Of a stretch of DNA of 64,000 bases, positions 1 through 9,690 are shown one piece after another. Every line of letters starts with the position of its first letter. Positions within the stretch are counted from its first letter, which is position 1. This DNA comes from Fragum whitleyi. Lineage: Eukaryota; Mollusca; Bivalvia; Cardiida; Cardiidae. The position numbers and the translations under genes were made by a program. The notes beneath the pieces are model-generated. The model was not told the origin of the DNA. It searched no databases and saw only the letters and a list, made by a program, of their open reading frames with translations. Where the stretch lies: assembly GCA_948146395.1 (NCBI GenBank), contig OX411546.1:24840449-24904448 (forward strand), in the 5' to 3' direction.

Positions 1-96
1 GCCCTCCTGGGCCTAAAGTATTTCTTGTTTTGACATCTATGAATATGTATAGGAACAACAGGCCAAATAATTTCCCCATTATCAACTCCATTTCAG

Positions 97-249
97 GTTC
101 ACATGTGGGGAGGAATATCATACAAAGGGAGAACGTCTTGTTGTATCTTTACTGGGACGATGGATTCCTTAATCTACCAAGAAATACTACGATGTAACTT
201 AATTCCATTTGTTGAGAACAAGTATCCCTCTGGTTTCAGACTTTATCAA
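97..249 (+). CDS. Tc1/mariner-like transposase, internal exon
   Basis: An exon of 51 codons that begins after the acceptor ...ccatttcag and ends at the donor caa|gtaagt. It encodes VHMWGGISYKGRT... and ends ...PSGFRLYQ, which is the segment before the second catalytic aspartate in IS630/Tc1/mariner DDE transposases (the usual V-x-VWGGIS block). It joins in phase 0 to the exon at 973. The first catalytic aspartate and the N-terminal helix-turn-helix region should lie upstream, outside the window, so the gene is partial here. No stop interrupts the exon. An intron inside a transposase suggests either a captured host gene or an intron-bearing autonomous element. Confidence 0.75.
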
Positions 250-972
250 GTAAGTGTTAAAAGGTTTTAGGTGAAAATATTACTTTATCCCTCCAGCAAG
301 TAATAAAGGGAAAAACGACCACAACCATGTAAGATTGCATCTATAAAAGTAGTTGGCCACATGTGACGCTTTCTACAAGACAGACTAGTCATATATAAGA
401 CATACTTTTTGTCTAGCCTGCTTGGTTGGACAATTACTCCTTCATTTATGGATGGTTTTCAAAATAACTTGGCCAGGGGTGTAGAAAAACAAGATCTTTT
501 CACTTGTCCTTTGACAAGTTGACAGTCAAATGTAATTTGTCTGACTTGTTTGATAGTTGTCAAAATTTTCCTTTACTTATTTTGTCTATTGGCAGAACTT
601 TTTGAGCTGGAAACAAATTAATGTAAATCTTTTAGAAAATAAGAGAAATTGCTTTTGAAAAGCTATTTTTCTTGTTTTCTTAGATTTTCTTTTTACACCC
701 CTCTCTTTTATTTACCTTGTTAGTCATTTCTTTCCTTGATCTGTCCGCAATGAAAACTTTTGTCACATTTTCTCAGCAACTCTAAATCATATCAACGTGA
801 AATGTGGTAAGATATATCGTTTTAAGGTCCCATATATTGAAACTTGAAACTGCAGAGAATATTAAAGGTTGTCTATTTACTGTTTAGATAAAGATTTGTT
901 TTAATTGTCTGTTCTATTTAGATATTGATTGATTTACAATGATACATAACTGAAGCGTAAATCTTTTTACAG
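250..972 (+). other. Intron of the transposase-like gene
   Basis: A 723-base intron starts gtaagtgtta and ends tctttttacag. It holds only AT-rich sequence; I see no repeat family or second gene in it. Confidence 0.65.
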
Positions 973-1275
973 GATAATGATTCCAAACATAATAGCAAGT
1001 CCACTGAAGAATGGATGCAGTCTGTTGGTATACTTGATGCTGTAATGGTTACACCAGCTTCCTCTCCAGATTTGAACCCCATTGAGAATGTTTGGGCTGC
1101 TCTTAAAGATCATCTCCATAGAAATGTGAAACCAAGGACTAAACAAGCCCTAATTGATGGAATAGTGAACTGGTGGGAGATGCTTACTCCGGAAAAGTGT
1201 TCAAGATACATTGATCATATTCATCGTGTTATCCCACAAGTTGTTTTGAATAATGGTGGACCAACTGTGTTTTAA
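973..1275 (+). CDS. Tc1/mariner-like transposase, terminal exon
   Basis: This exon starts in phase 0 with DNDSKHNSKSTEEWM and ends at TAA. Together with the previous exon it gives the catalytic block LYQ-DND...SSPDLNPIENVWAALK. The aspartate after LYQ and the glutamate of PIE are separated by 36 residues, so the spacing is DD36E rather than the DD34E of classical Tc1; DD36E is known for Tc1-like groups such as Incomer. The C terminus NNGGPTVF is about 65 residues past the glutamate, a normal distance. The reaction would be cut-and-paste transposition at TA sites, if active. The first coding part is outside the window. I see no terminal inverted repeat immediately after the stop, so this may be a domesticated or decayed copy. 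Confidence 0.75.
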   Translation, partial: DNDSKHNSKSTEEWMQSVGILDAVMVTPASSPDLNPIENVWAALKDHLHRNVKPRTKQALIDGIVNWWEMLTPEKCSRYIDHIHRVIPQVVLNNGGPTVF

Positions 1276-1436
1276 ATCTACTTTTATTTCAAACAAAACT
1301 AGAGAATTAATAAGCTGTGGGTGTTTTTTAAAGAGTATGGGTATCAACTGCTTAAGTTGTCCACAGGTGCAAGTTGTCACATAAAGCAGTTTCTTTTGCT
1401 AGTTTTTCTCGCCTATGTGCAGGATTGTTTTTGTTA
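1276..1436. other. 3' flank of the transposase-like gene
   Basis: AT-rich flank with no recognised feature other than possible 3' UTR. Confidence 0.3.
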
Positions 1437-2153
1437 TCTCACCTGAGCCCGAAGTGCTCAAGGTGAGCTTTTGGGGCAACTTGATGTCTGTCGTGCACTG
1501 CTTGTCAACATTTACCTTGTGGACACTCTAGAGGCAATAATTCCAAGCCCAATCAACCTGAAAATTGGCCAGAATGATTATCTTGATGTAATCTCGATCA
1601 AGTTCAAAATTGGGTCAAGTGGGGTCAAAAACTAGGTCAAGGGGTCAAATCTTTGAAAAACCTTGTCTACACTCTAGAGGCCATATTTTTAGCGTGATCA
1701 ACCTGAAAATTAGCCAGAATAATTATCTTAATGAAATCTCAGAAAAGTTTGAAATTGGGTCAAGTGTGGTCAAAAACTATCTACGGGGTCAAATCTTAGA
1801 AAAATCTTGTGGACCCTCTCGAGGCAATAATTCCAAGCCCAAGTTACCTGAAAATTGGTCAGAATGATTATCTTGATGAAATCTCGGACAAGTCCAAGTT
1901 AGGTCAAGTGGAGTAAAAAAAACAAGGTTACAGGGTCAAATCTAAGAAAAACCTTGTGGACACTCTAGAAACCATATTTATAGCCAAATCAACCTGAAAA
2001 TTGGAATGTTTAACTTGATGAAATCTCGGACAAGTCTGAAATTGGGTCAAGTGTGGTCAACAACTAGGTCACATGGTCAAATCTTAGGAAAACCTAAGCA
2101 TTTTTAGATTGTTAAATCAGGTGAGTGATTAAAGGCCACTATGGTCCTCTTGT
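1437..2153 (-). mobile_element. Family A element (Helentron/pearl-like, non-autonomous), copy A1
   Basis: Read on the minus strand it starts AACAAGAGGACCATAGTGGC, then ACTCACCTGA, and ends near 1437 with the hairpin GAGCACTTCGGGCTC followed by AGGTGAG. The core carries three to four degenerate units of roughly 130-160 bases with the landmarks AGGTTTTTC, TGACCC and AATCATTCTG. Open frames here are repeat translations, not genes. Family assignment to Helentron-like elements is inference from the hairpin-plus-subterminal-repeat layout. Confidence 0.65.
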
Positions 2154-2259
2154 TAATTTATTGAGGTTAACAAATTTGTAGTGTCTCCTCAAATCTCAAA
2201 AATAATCTTGTCTCAAAATGTGATACTTGTAAGAATATTTTAGTTACTGAAGGTCAGAA

Positions 2260-3240
2260 GAGCTATAGCTATACCGGTTTTCCGTCCAGAGTCTGTCTGT
2301 CAATCCATCTGTTCATTTTCTAGAGTCCAGTTTAAATTGGATTTTCTTCAAACTTGGTCAGAATGATTGGACCATCACAACTTCAGGATCCTTCCTTTCG
2401 ATAATGGGCCCAATCTGTCAAGCTTCTTGGAAAAAGGGGCCTAAGTAAAATTTAATAATAAAATCCTCTATTACATCCTAAACTCTACAGTTTTCATGCA
2501 ATTGTCTTGAAACTTGGTCAGAATAATTGTACAATCACAAGAATGGTTCCTTTCGAAAATGGGCCCCATCTGTCAAGCGTCATGGAAAAAGGGGCTAAAT
2601 GAAAAGTTTATTAGAAAATCCTCGTCAACTCTCTAAAGTCCAGTTTTCTCGATCCCTGACGGTGGCACTCATTTTTTCCGACTACTGTAAACGGGTTAAT
2701 TTTGAGGTTGGTTTTATTTTGACTATATTGGCGGTCAAGATAAAATGCGCCAAAATTAATCCACCGCCAATATTTGTTGTTACTATATGAGAAATTTCTT
2801 TATTATGATGGATATGCGCCAGCCGCCGCGATATAACTTAAAAAATGTTGAAAGCGGTGTTAACTCCATTCAATCAATTAATCAATTCACAGTTTTCATG
2901 AATGATTGTATCATAACAATGATGGTTCCTTTCAAAAATCGGTCTGATCCATCAAGGATCAAAGCAAAAGGGGCAAAGTGAAAATTTAATGAGAAAATCT
3001 TTGTAAGGCCACAGTTTCCGTATGATTGTCTTAAAACTTGCTTGGAATGATTGCACCATTACAGGGATGGTTCCTTTTGAAAATAGGTCCAATCTATTGA
3101 GTGTCACTAGAAATGGAACCAAATGAAAATTTAATAAGATGTCCTTGTCAATGCTCAAAAGCTTACAGATTTTATCTGATTTTAAAGTTTATCTTATTCC
3201 CTAAAAGGTCAAGGTTAAGTTCAAAATGTCAAGGCACTTG
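2260..3240 (+). repeat. Degenerate tandem array of ~150-165 bp units
   Basis: Units share TTGGTCAGAATGATTG, an ATCACA...GGTTCC stretch and GTCAAGC...AAAAGGGGC. Clear repeats start near 2351, 2514, 2898 and 3041. The array resembles the core of the element families nearby, but intact 5' or 3' caps were not found. A smaller hairpin repeat interrupts it near 2683-2787. Confidence 0.5.
2683..2787. mobile_element. Small TA-flanked hairpin repeat
   Basis: It starts TACTGTAAACGGG and ends GTTACTATA, and the interior has ATATTGGCGGT facing ACCGCCAATAT. It interrupts the surrounding array. This looks like a Tc1/mariner-type MITE, but the end repeats match only partly. Confidence 0.4.
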
Positions 3241-4097
3241 GTCTCTGCTGAAAGCCTTTCACCTGGTGAGTGTGTATATGAATTATAATGTCCTAAAAAA
3301 AGTAACCTTGCTTATATCTTCCGTGTGCTTGTACCCATGTTGCTTTTAATGTCCTTACTTAACAGGTGAGAAAGGCTTTCTCTTTTGATCAAGTGCCTCG
3401 ACTTTATGACCTTGACTTTTGAAAATTTGGTATATTGCTGAAAGCTTGCATATATTTTCTGAATGCTTACTGCTAGGATATGCTACATAAATGAACTGAT
3501 TAGATGACCATCTATATACTTAATACAATTAAATTCAACCTTACCTAACCTTTTGCATGTACTTGAAACCATCTTTTTGATATTTCTTTCTTACTTCTAA
3601 ATCAGACTGATATATATTAGATATTGAACTTCGATGTAGAAAAATGACATTGAATCTTGGTCTCTGGTCAAGTGCTGTTTGTGGCAAGCAGCAGTTTGGG
3701 CTAGCTATGTTGTCCACATACAACTCTTGTTGATATACCAGTTTTGACTCAGGGGTGGGGTATATAATAAAAATAATTATGTTGCCTTTCAACCATTATG
3801 TTACTTATAGACTTACTTGTGTATTACAATCAGTGTAAATAACTTTCTATTCATGAAATAAGAATAAAAATTTTATGAATTATATGCTTAATTTGATTGT
3901 GTTTTGGCTCTATTTCAACAACCAGAAAAGTGAATCTTCCAAAAAAAAACAAAACAAAAAAAAAACGGGCAACTATGTCCTCGATACCTATGACATTCCA
4001 TGTGATTTTATAAAAGATCTAATTTGTTGACTGCAATTTCTTTCCATTTTTGGAATTGGCATACTTTATTCTAAAAAAAAAAAAAAAAAAAAAAAAA
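3241..4097. other. Intergenic sequence with poly-A tracts
   Basis: No gene seen. It contains two A-rich tracts (about 3943-3966 and 4073-4097), the second directly against the next repeat. The short open frames have no recognisable protein features. Confidence 0.4.
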
Positions 4098-4358
4098 TGT
4101 GACCTGCCATGCTAAAAAGAGACCATCTGAGAACTCTGTAGAATAATATTTGAAATAGAGATTTGGTCCAGCAAAGGTCAACCAGAAGTTGCATTTCAAA
4201 AATCATTTTGCAGGAAAGTAGATAAATCTTTCTAGGTTCAGAAAAGAAGCATAATGAGAAATTTCAACCCCAGTCAGTCTGAGAAAACGGCACAGTCTTA
4301 CAAGGGTTGACATTTTAGGCACTACCAAGGATGGTCCATTTTTGTGTGACAGGTCACG
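4098..4358. mobile_element. MITE-like repeat with TGTGACCTG ends
   Basis: The left end TGTGACCTGCCA faces TGACAGGTCACG at the right, an inverted repeat of about 12 bases. The interior (CCAGAAGTTGCATTTCAAAAAT, then CCCAGTCAGTCTG) is clearly related to 8580-8825, so this is a dispersed family with two copies in the window. Confidence 0.5.
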
Positions 4359-4463
4359 TATTCATTTCAGTAAATCAAATATAGCAATCGTACTTGAGTA
4401 GTGACATCATTGATAATTTGTAATGCCCATTTCTGTGATTTTTGATGGATCAATCCCATTTAA

Positions 4464-5030
4464 GCTCACCTGAGCACTAAGTGCTCAAGGTGGGCTTTTT
4501 TAGTTAGGTGGATGTTCGGTGCTCTTCGTCAGTCATCTGTCGTGTGTTGTCAACATGTAGCTTGTATGCACTCTAGAGGTCACTTTTTTTTACCCAATCA
4601 ACCTGAAATTTGGTCAATGATTGCCTTGTTAAAATCTCGCACAAGTTCATTCGTTCAAAATAGGGTCAAGTTGGGTTAAAAACTAGGTCACATCTTAGAA
4701 AAACCTTGTATGCACTCTAGAGGTCACATTTTTTGCCCAATCAACCTGAAATTTGGTCAGAATGATTGTCTTGGTAAAACTTAAAAGAAGTTCAAAACAG
4801 GGTCAAGTCGAATCAAAAACTAGGTCACAGAGTCAAATATCAGAAAAACCTCCCATACACTCTTGAGGTCACATTTTTGCCCGATCAACCTGAAATTTGG
4901 TCAGAATGATCATATTGATTAAATCTCTGACAATTTAAGAATTGGGTCACATGGGGTCAAAAACTAGGTCACTGGGTCAAATATTAGAAAAACCATGTAT
5001 ACACTCTAGAGGTCACAAATCTTAGGAAAA
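4464..5030 (-). mobile_element. Family A element, copy A2 (5' end missing)
   Basis: On the minus strand it ends with the family A hairpin (CTCACCTGAGCACTAAGTGC on the plus strand at 4467). It holds about three core units with AACCTTGTATGCACTCTAGAGG landmarks. The expected 5' cap is absent; the sequence runs straight into the family B copy starting at 5049. Confidence 0.6.
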
Positions 5031-5529
5031 CAGCCCTTAGTTCAGGATAACAAAACTAGAAAGCCGTATGGCTTGTGTTACTCCACGGGCTTGAAATTCT
5101 TGTAAAAACAAATACATTTTTTGACTAGATTTTTTGATATTTGGGGTTCTACTGATGTTGAAAATGATTTTCAAAGTTTCAACTAAATAACTAATAGAGA
5201 AATGACCTCCACTCTTAAAATACATATTTTTCATCAAATCAAAATAATTTTTGGCTGCATGATAATGGGTCACCCAAAGATCATACCAAAAATGTTTGAT
5301 TGAAATCCATCGGTTACATTCTGAGAAAATGATTTTCATAGTTTCAAATATTTAACATATTGAGAAATGACCTCCGTCCATAAAATACATATTTTTCATC
5401 CAATCAAAATAATTTTTGGTACACTGATAAAGGGTCACTCAAGGATCATTCCAGTGAAATTTGGTTGATATCGATCAGTTACATTCTGAGAACATGATTT
5501 TCAAATTTTCCACTAAATAACATGTAGAA

Positions 5530-6995
5530 CAAGGTGCCAAATTGTCACAAGATACGCCCGTCACACTGCTTAGTATAAACTGGGGGTTTGAATAGAACTG
5601 AGGTTATTTTGAATGAATGTTTTTTGCACCCATGAAGTTTCATCATCCTAGCTGTTATACTTTAAGAGATAAACTCCGGACAAGATTCAAGTCTGAAAAA
5701 CAACAAAGGGCAATAACTCAAAAAATAGGCCAGGTAGAATTATGGTTCTTGTACACTGCACCCCCCCTTGATGACATCTATACACCCATGAAGTTTCATG
5801 ATCCTAGCTATTATACTTTTACAAATATACTCCGGACAAGATTCAAGTCTGAAAAACAACAAAGGGCAATAACTCAAAAAACAGGCCAGGTAGAGTTATG
5901 GTTATTGTACACTGCACTCCCCCTTGGTGAGATCTATACATCCATGCAGTTTCATGATCCTAGCTTTTATACTATTAGAGATATACTCCGGACAAGATTC
6001 AAGTCTGAAAAACAACAAAGGACAATAACTCAAAAAGTTGGCCAGGTAGAGTTATGGTTCTTAAGCACTGCACTCCCCCTTGGTGAGATCTATACACCCA
6101 TGAAGTTTCATGATCCTAGCTATTATACTTTAAGAGGTATACTCCGGACAAGATTCAAGTCTGAAAAACAACAAAGGGCAATAACTCAAAAAATAGGCCA
6201 GGTAGAGTTATGGTTCTTGTGCACTGCACTCCCCCGTGGTGAGATCTATACACCCATGAAGTTTCATGATCCTAGCTATTATACTTTTATTCGGACAAGA
6301 TTCTAGTATGAAAAACAACAAAGGGCAATAACTCAAAAAATAGGCCAGGTAGAGTTATGGTTCTTGTGCACTGCACTCCCCCTTGGTGAGATCTATGCAC
6401 CCATGAAGTTTCATGATCCTAGCTATTATACTTTTAGAGATATACTTCGGACAAGATTCTAGTATGAAAAACAACAAAGGGCAAAACCTCAAAAAATAGG
6501 CCAGGTAGAGTTATGGTTCTTGTGCACTGCACTCCCCCTTGGTGACATCTATATACCCATGAAGTTTCATGATCCTAGCTATTATAATTTTAGAGATAAA
6601 CTCCGGACAAGATTCAAGTCTGAAAAACAACAAAGGGCAATAACTCAAAAAATAGGCCAGGTAGAGTTATTGTTCTTGTGCACTGCACTCCCCCTTGGTG
6701 AGATCTATACACCCATGAAGTTTCATGATCCTAGCTATTATACTTTAAGAGATATACTCCGGACAAGATTCTAGTATGAAAAACAACAAAGGGCAATAAC
6801 TCAAAAAATAGGCCAGGTAGAATTATGGTTCTTGTGCACTGCACTCCGTTATGATGAGAAGAACACAATTGCCAAGTTTGAAGTGGATCGGACTTCAAGT
6901 GACAGAGTTATGCTCCGGACAAAGAAGTGGAGGCCGCCGGACGCCCCGAGGCCACGGGTGATCCCATAATACGTCCCGTCTTCGACGGGCATATA
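5530..6995 (+). mobile_element. Family H element nested in B1
   Basis: It starts ACAAGGTGCCAAATTGTCAC (hairpin) then GATACGCCCGTC, and ends ACGTCCCGTCTTCGACGGGC then ATA, a hairpin that repeats the subterminal motif in inverse orientation. Deleting it restores the family B unit ...ataacatgtagaaaatgacctc..., so both junctions are visible. Its core is the 156-base array listed separately. The 229-codon open frame at 5617-6306 is a by-product of that array. Confidence 0.7.
5620..6850 (+). repeat. 156-bp tandem array inside H (about 8 units)
   Basis: CATGAAGTTT recurs at 5631, 5788, 5943, 6099, 6255, 6402, 6558 and 6714, i.e. spacings of 157, 155, 156, 156, 147, 156 and 156. The unit is 52 codons long, so a frame can stay open through several units without being a gene. 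Neighbouring units are very similar, which suggests recent homogenisation. Confidence 0.9.
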
Positions 6996-7466
6996 AAAAT
7001 GACCTCTGCCCATAAAATGCATATTTTTCGTCCGATCACAATGATTTTTTTGTACACTGATAAAGGGTCACTCAAGTCATTCCAGTGAAATTTGGTTGAT
7101 ATCCATCTGTTACATTCTGAGAAAATGATTTTCCAAGTTTAAACTATGTAACATATAGAGAATTGACCTATGCCCATGAAATACATATTTTCCATCCGAT
7201 CTCAATTATTTTTTTGTAGACTGATAAAGGGTCACCCAAGGATCATTCATGTAAAATTTAATTGGTATCCATTGATAAGAATCTGAGAAAACTCTCTTTT
7301 TACCATATTTGGAAATTAGCCACGCCCATTAAATCCATGTTTGGTTGAAATTCATCCAGTAGTTTCTGAGGAGAAAACTTTTAAAGAAAAGTTTACGACC
7401 GGATGCACAGCGGACACAATGCCATGACAATAGACCCAGTGGCTTTCAGCCAGTGGAGCTAACAAA

Positions 7467-7573
7467 GCAAACTGTTTGCAAATCAAACTCCACTTTTCAT
7501 TCAAGTGCACGTCCAAAGCTGGGTATCATTTGCAAACATTTAGCAATGATTTTTCATCCTGAACACAGGACTG
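7467..7573 (+). repeat. Family J hairpin repeat, copy 1
   Basis: AAACTGTTTGCAAAT faces ATCATTTGCAAACATTT, followed by TCATCCTGAACACAGG. The same order of landmarks is found at 57654-57782, and partly at 51063-51140. Confidence 0.5.
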
Positions 7574-8049
7574 GTTTTTGCTCTAAATGAATCACTTGAT
7601 GTCAAAATTGCTTTGAGTGTTTATTTTGATGCTATAAAGATCATTTTGAATATCAACTGAGGCATGGTCAGAAAGAATAAGAATGAGAAAAAATAATTGA
7701 AAACAAATATATAGAATATTTATTATATCTGATGAGAAACACATTTAATACAAAGAAAGACACATATAAATAAAATTGTAAAACTCCAGTCAAATCTGTT
7801 AAAATACCATAAATCTTAATATAGTTGTAATATCATTATTTTGACCAGTTCTGACGATGATTCTTTGCTGAGTGATAGATCTCTCAAAGAAATTACTAAT
7901 CACCTTTACTGTTGTTCGGAGCGTGTTTAAACTAAGGTATTGTACTAGGTTCTTGATTAATGCTGAGTAACGGGAAAAAGAGAAAGGGTAGCCAGCAGTT
8001 CCTTTCCTCATCCATTCCCATGATTGTCCTTATTATGTTTTATTGACTT
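7574..8049. other. AT-rich sequence, nothing recognised
   Basis: No gene, repeat family or structured RNA was recognised here. Confidence 0.3.
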
Positions 8050-8057
8050 TCTTCACA

Positions 8058-9006
8058 GAGTGTAGGACAAAATCCCTCCCTGACAAAATCCCTCATTGAT
8101 ATAAGCCCCCCGGACAAAACCCTCCCTAATATATCATGCATATGAATGAGACACTTGTGCGTATAACATTTCAGGAAAATGGCGAGGAAGGCTCATGTTC
8201 AATTTTTTTCTTTCCTGACTTTTTCCTTGAAAAAAACATTTTACCTTTTATCTTAGTTTAAATGACTTATATATTAGCTTCGAACAATTTTGATTATATC
8301 ATCTTTCAAAACATTTGTAAAAAAACAATACCTAATTGAAAAATTGCCTGAAAAGAGGATGTTGTTTCCTTTACTGTCAGTCAATTTTTATTCTTTTCCC
8401 TTTATGGCACTTATGATTATCTTATTCAAACACATTGGGAATTATCTTTCCTTTTTTTTGCATTTATGTAGACATATTGTCTCAATTTTAGTGTTATGAT
8501 TAACAACCTTTATGTGCAGGTGCATGACAAGATAATTAAGACACTTTTTAAAGTAATCAACCTTCAAAAAAGAATTTCATATGTAACCGGTCACGCAAAA
8601 AGGGAACATCTGGGCAGGTTATTAAATAAATATTTAAAAAAGAGATTGGTTCTAGAACAGGCCAACCAGAGGTTGCATTTCAAAAATTATTTCACAATAG
8701 GGTAGATTGATGATTCTAGATACAGAAAATAAGCAAAGTGTTAAAAGTTTTGACCCTGGTCAGTCTGTGCAATCCGCGCAGTCTGACTCGGGTCACCACT
8801 TTACAACCTACCCACATGGCCCCTGTAAGCATGACAGTTCACAAATAAGTAATGAAGGATATAAATATGTAACATATATTTTTAATAAGACAATAATGAT
8901 ATATAAGTACATAAAAGTAAATGAAACATAATGATATATAGGGAGGGCTTTTGTCAGGATGGGTTGATTTTTGGGAGGGACTATGTCCAGGAGGGATTGT
9001 ACCCTG
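8058..9006. mobile_element. T1: element with tandem-motif terminal repeats
   Basis: The left end has GTGTAGGACAAAATCCCTCC, with GACAAAATCCCTC-type motifs recurring every ~16 bases (four copies). The right end has the same motifs inverted (GGGAGGGCTTTTGTC, GGAGGGATTGTACCC). Flanks TCTTCACA (8050-8057) and TCTCCACA (9007-9014) match at 7 of 8 positions and are read as a target duplication. The interior includes a repeat segment (8580-8825) related to 4098-4358. No transposase was seen, so it is non-autonomous. Confidence 0.65.
8580..8825 (+). repeat. Second copy of the 4098-4358 dispersed repeat, inside T1
   Basis: Shared landmarks in the same order are an ACCGGTCACGC start, AGAGATTGGTTCTAGAACAG, CCAACCAGAGGTTGCATTTC, and CCCTGGTCAGTCTGTGCAAT. 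Similarity is moderate and both copies are decayed. Confidence 0.5.
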
Positions 9007-9014
9007 TCTCCACA

Positions 9015-9660
9015 ACCGATTAAAACAGTGGTTATCAGTGATCTACAAAGGCTGCGTTTTGCATCTTTGTCTTGGAAAAATCATAATTGTTACAAGGCTT
9101 TTCACTCAGTGCAGATACTTTCCCTAAGATATTTATATCTACACTTTGTCAAATGCAAAGTACAATGCTAAAGAAAGAAAATAGCCAAATTCTATTTGAA
9201 GTTCAGCATGCAAAATAACAAATTTTGAATTACCACTGATGACAGGAATAAGGGAATGTAAGAGAAAACTAGAGACCCATGAGGGCCTGAGACGCTCTAC
9301 TGACTATATTGTTTCTAATTGTTAATGATATTTCAGGAACTTGATTGCTTTGTTTCAAGACAATCAATAAATAGTATTTGACTTTATCACTAAAAGAAAA
9401 TGCGACCTTACAATCATCTTGTGAGGGTTTAATGATAATCCAATAATATTTGTGTAAACAAGATTGCAATTGATGAATCTGCTACGTGAAATTCCATATG
9501 CCCCTTTTCCTGTTTAAGGTGATCATTCCCATTTTCAAAAGCTACAATTCTTATGGCCCTACAATAATTCTGGGAATAAGTGTGTATTTTTGTATTTTTA
9601 AGTGAATGTAGGCCCAGACAGACAGGTCTTCTTCAGTAAGTACAGCTAAAAATGTCTGGT
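9015..9660. other. Intergenic sequence with a 5' cap fragment
   Basis: No gene seen. At 9267-9310, AACTAGAGACCCATGAGGGC then CTGAGACGCTCTACTGAC looks like an isolated 5' cap of the Helentron-like group; a similar fragment occurs at 36390. Confidence 0.35.
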
Positions 9661-9690
9661 AAAGAAAACGATGTCAGTAGATATTTTGTC

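Larger units (their letters stand above)
5049..7460 (+). mobile_element. Family B element, copy B1, interrupted by H
   Basis: The 5' end reads AACTAGAAAGCCGTATGGCT (hairpin AAGCC...GGCTT) then CTCCACGGGCTTGAAATTC. The 3' end reads CCAGTGGCTTTCAGCCAGTG then GAGCT. Core units of about 160 bases carry AAATGACCTC, CATCCGATCACAAT, GATAAAGGGTCAC and AAGGATCATTCC. Between 5530 and 6995 a second element (H) splits a core unit. No intact protein is encoded. Confidence 0.7.

Noticed and set aside
5617..6306. 229-codon open frame as a repeat protein gene
   Set aside because: It is the translation of the 156-bp satellite in element H, which is itself inserted in element B1; the unit length is a multiple of three, so openness is expected.
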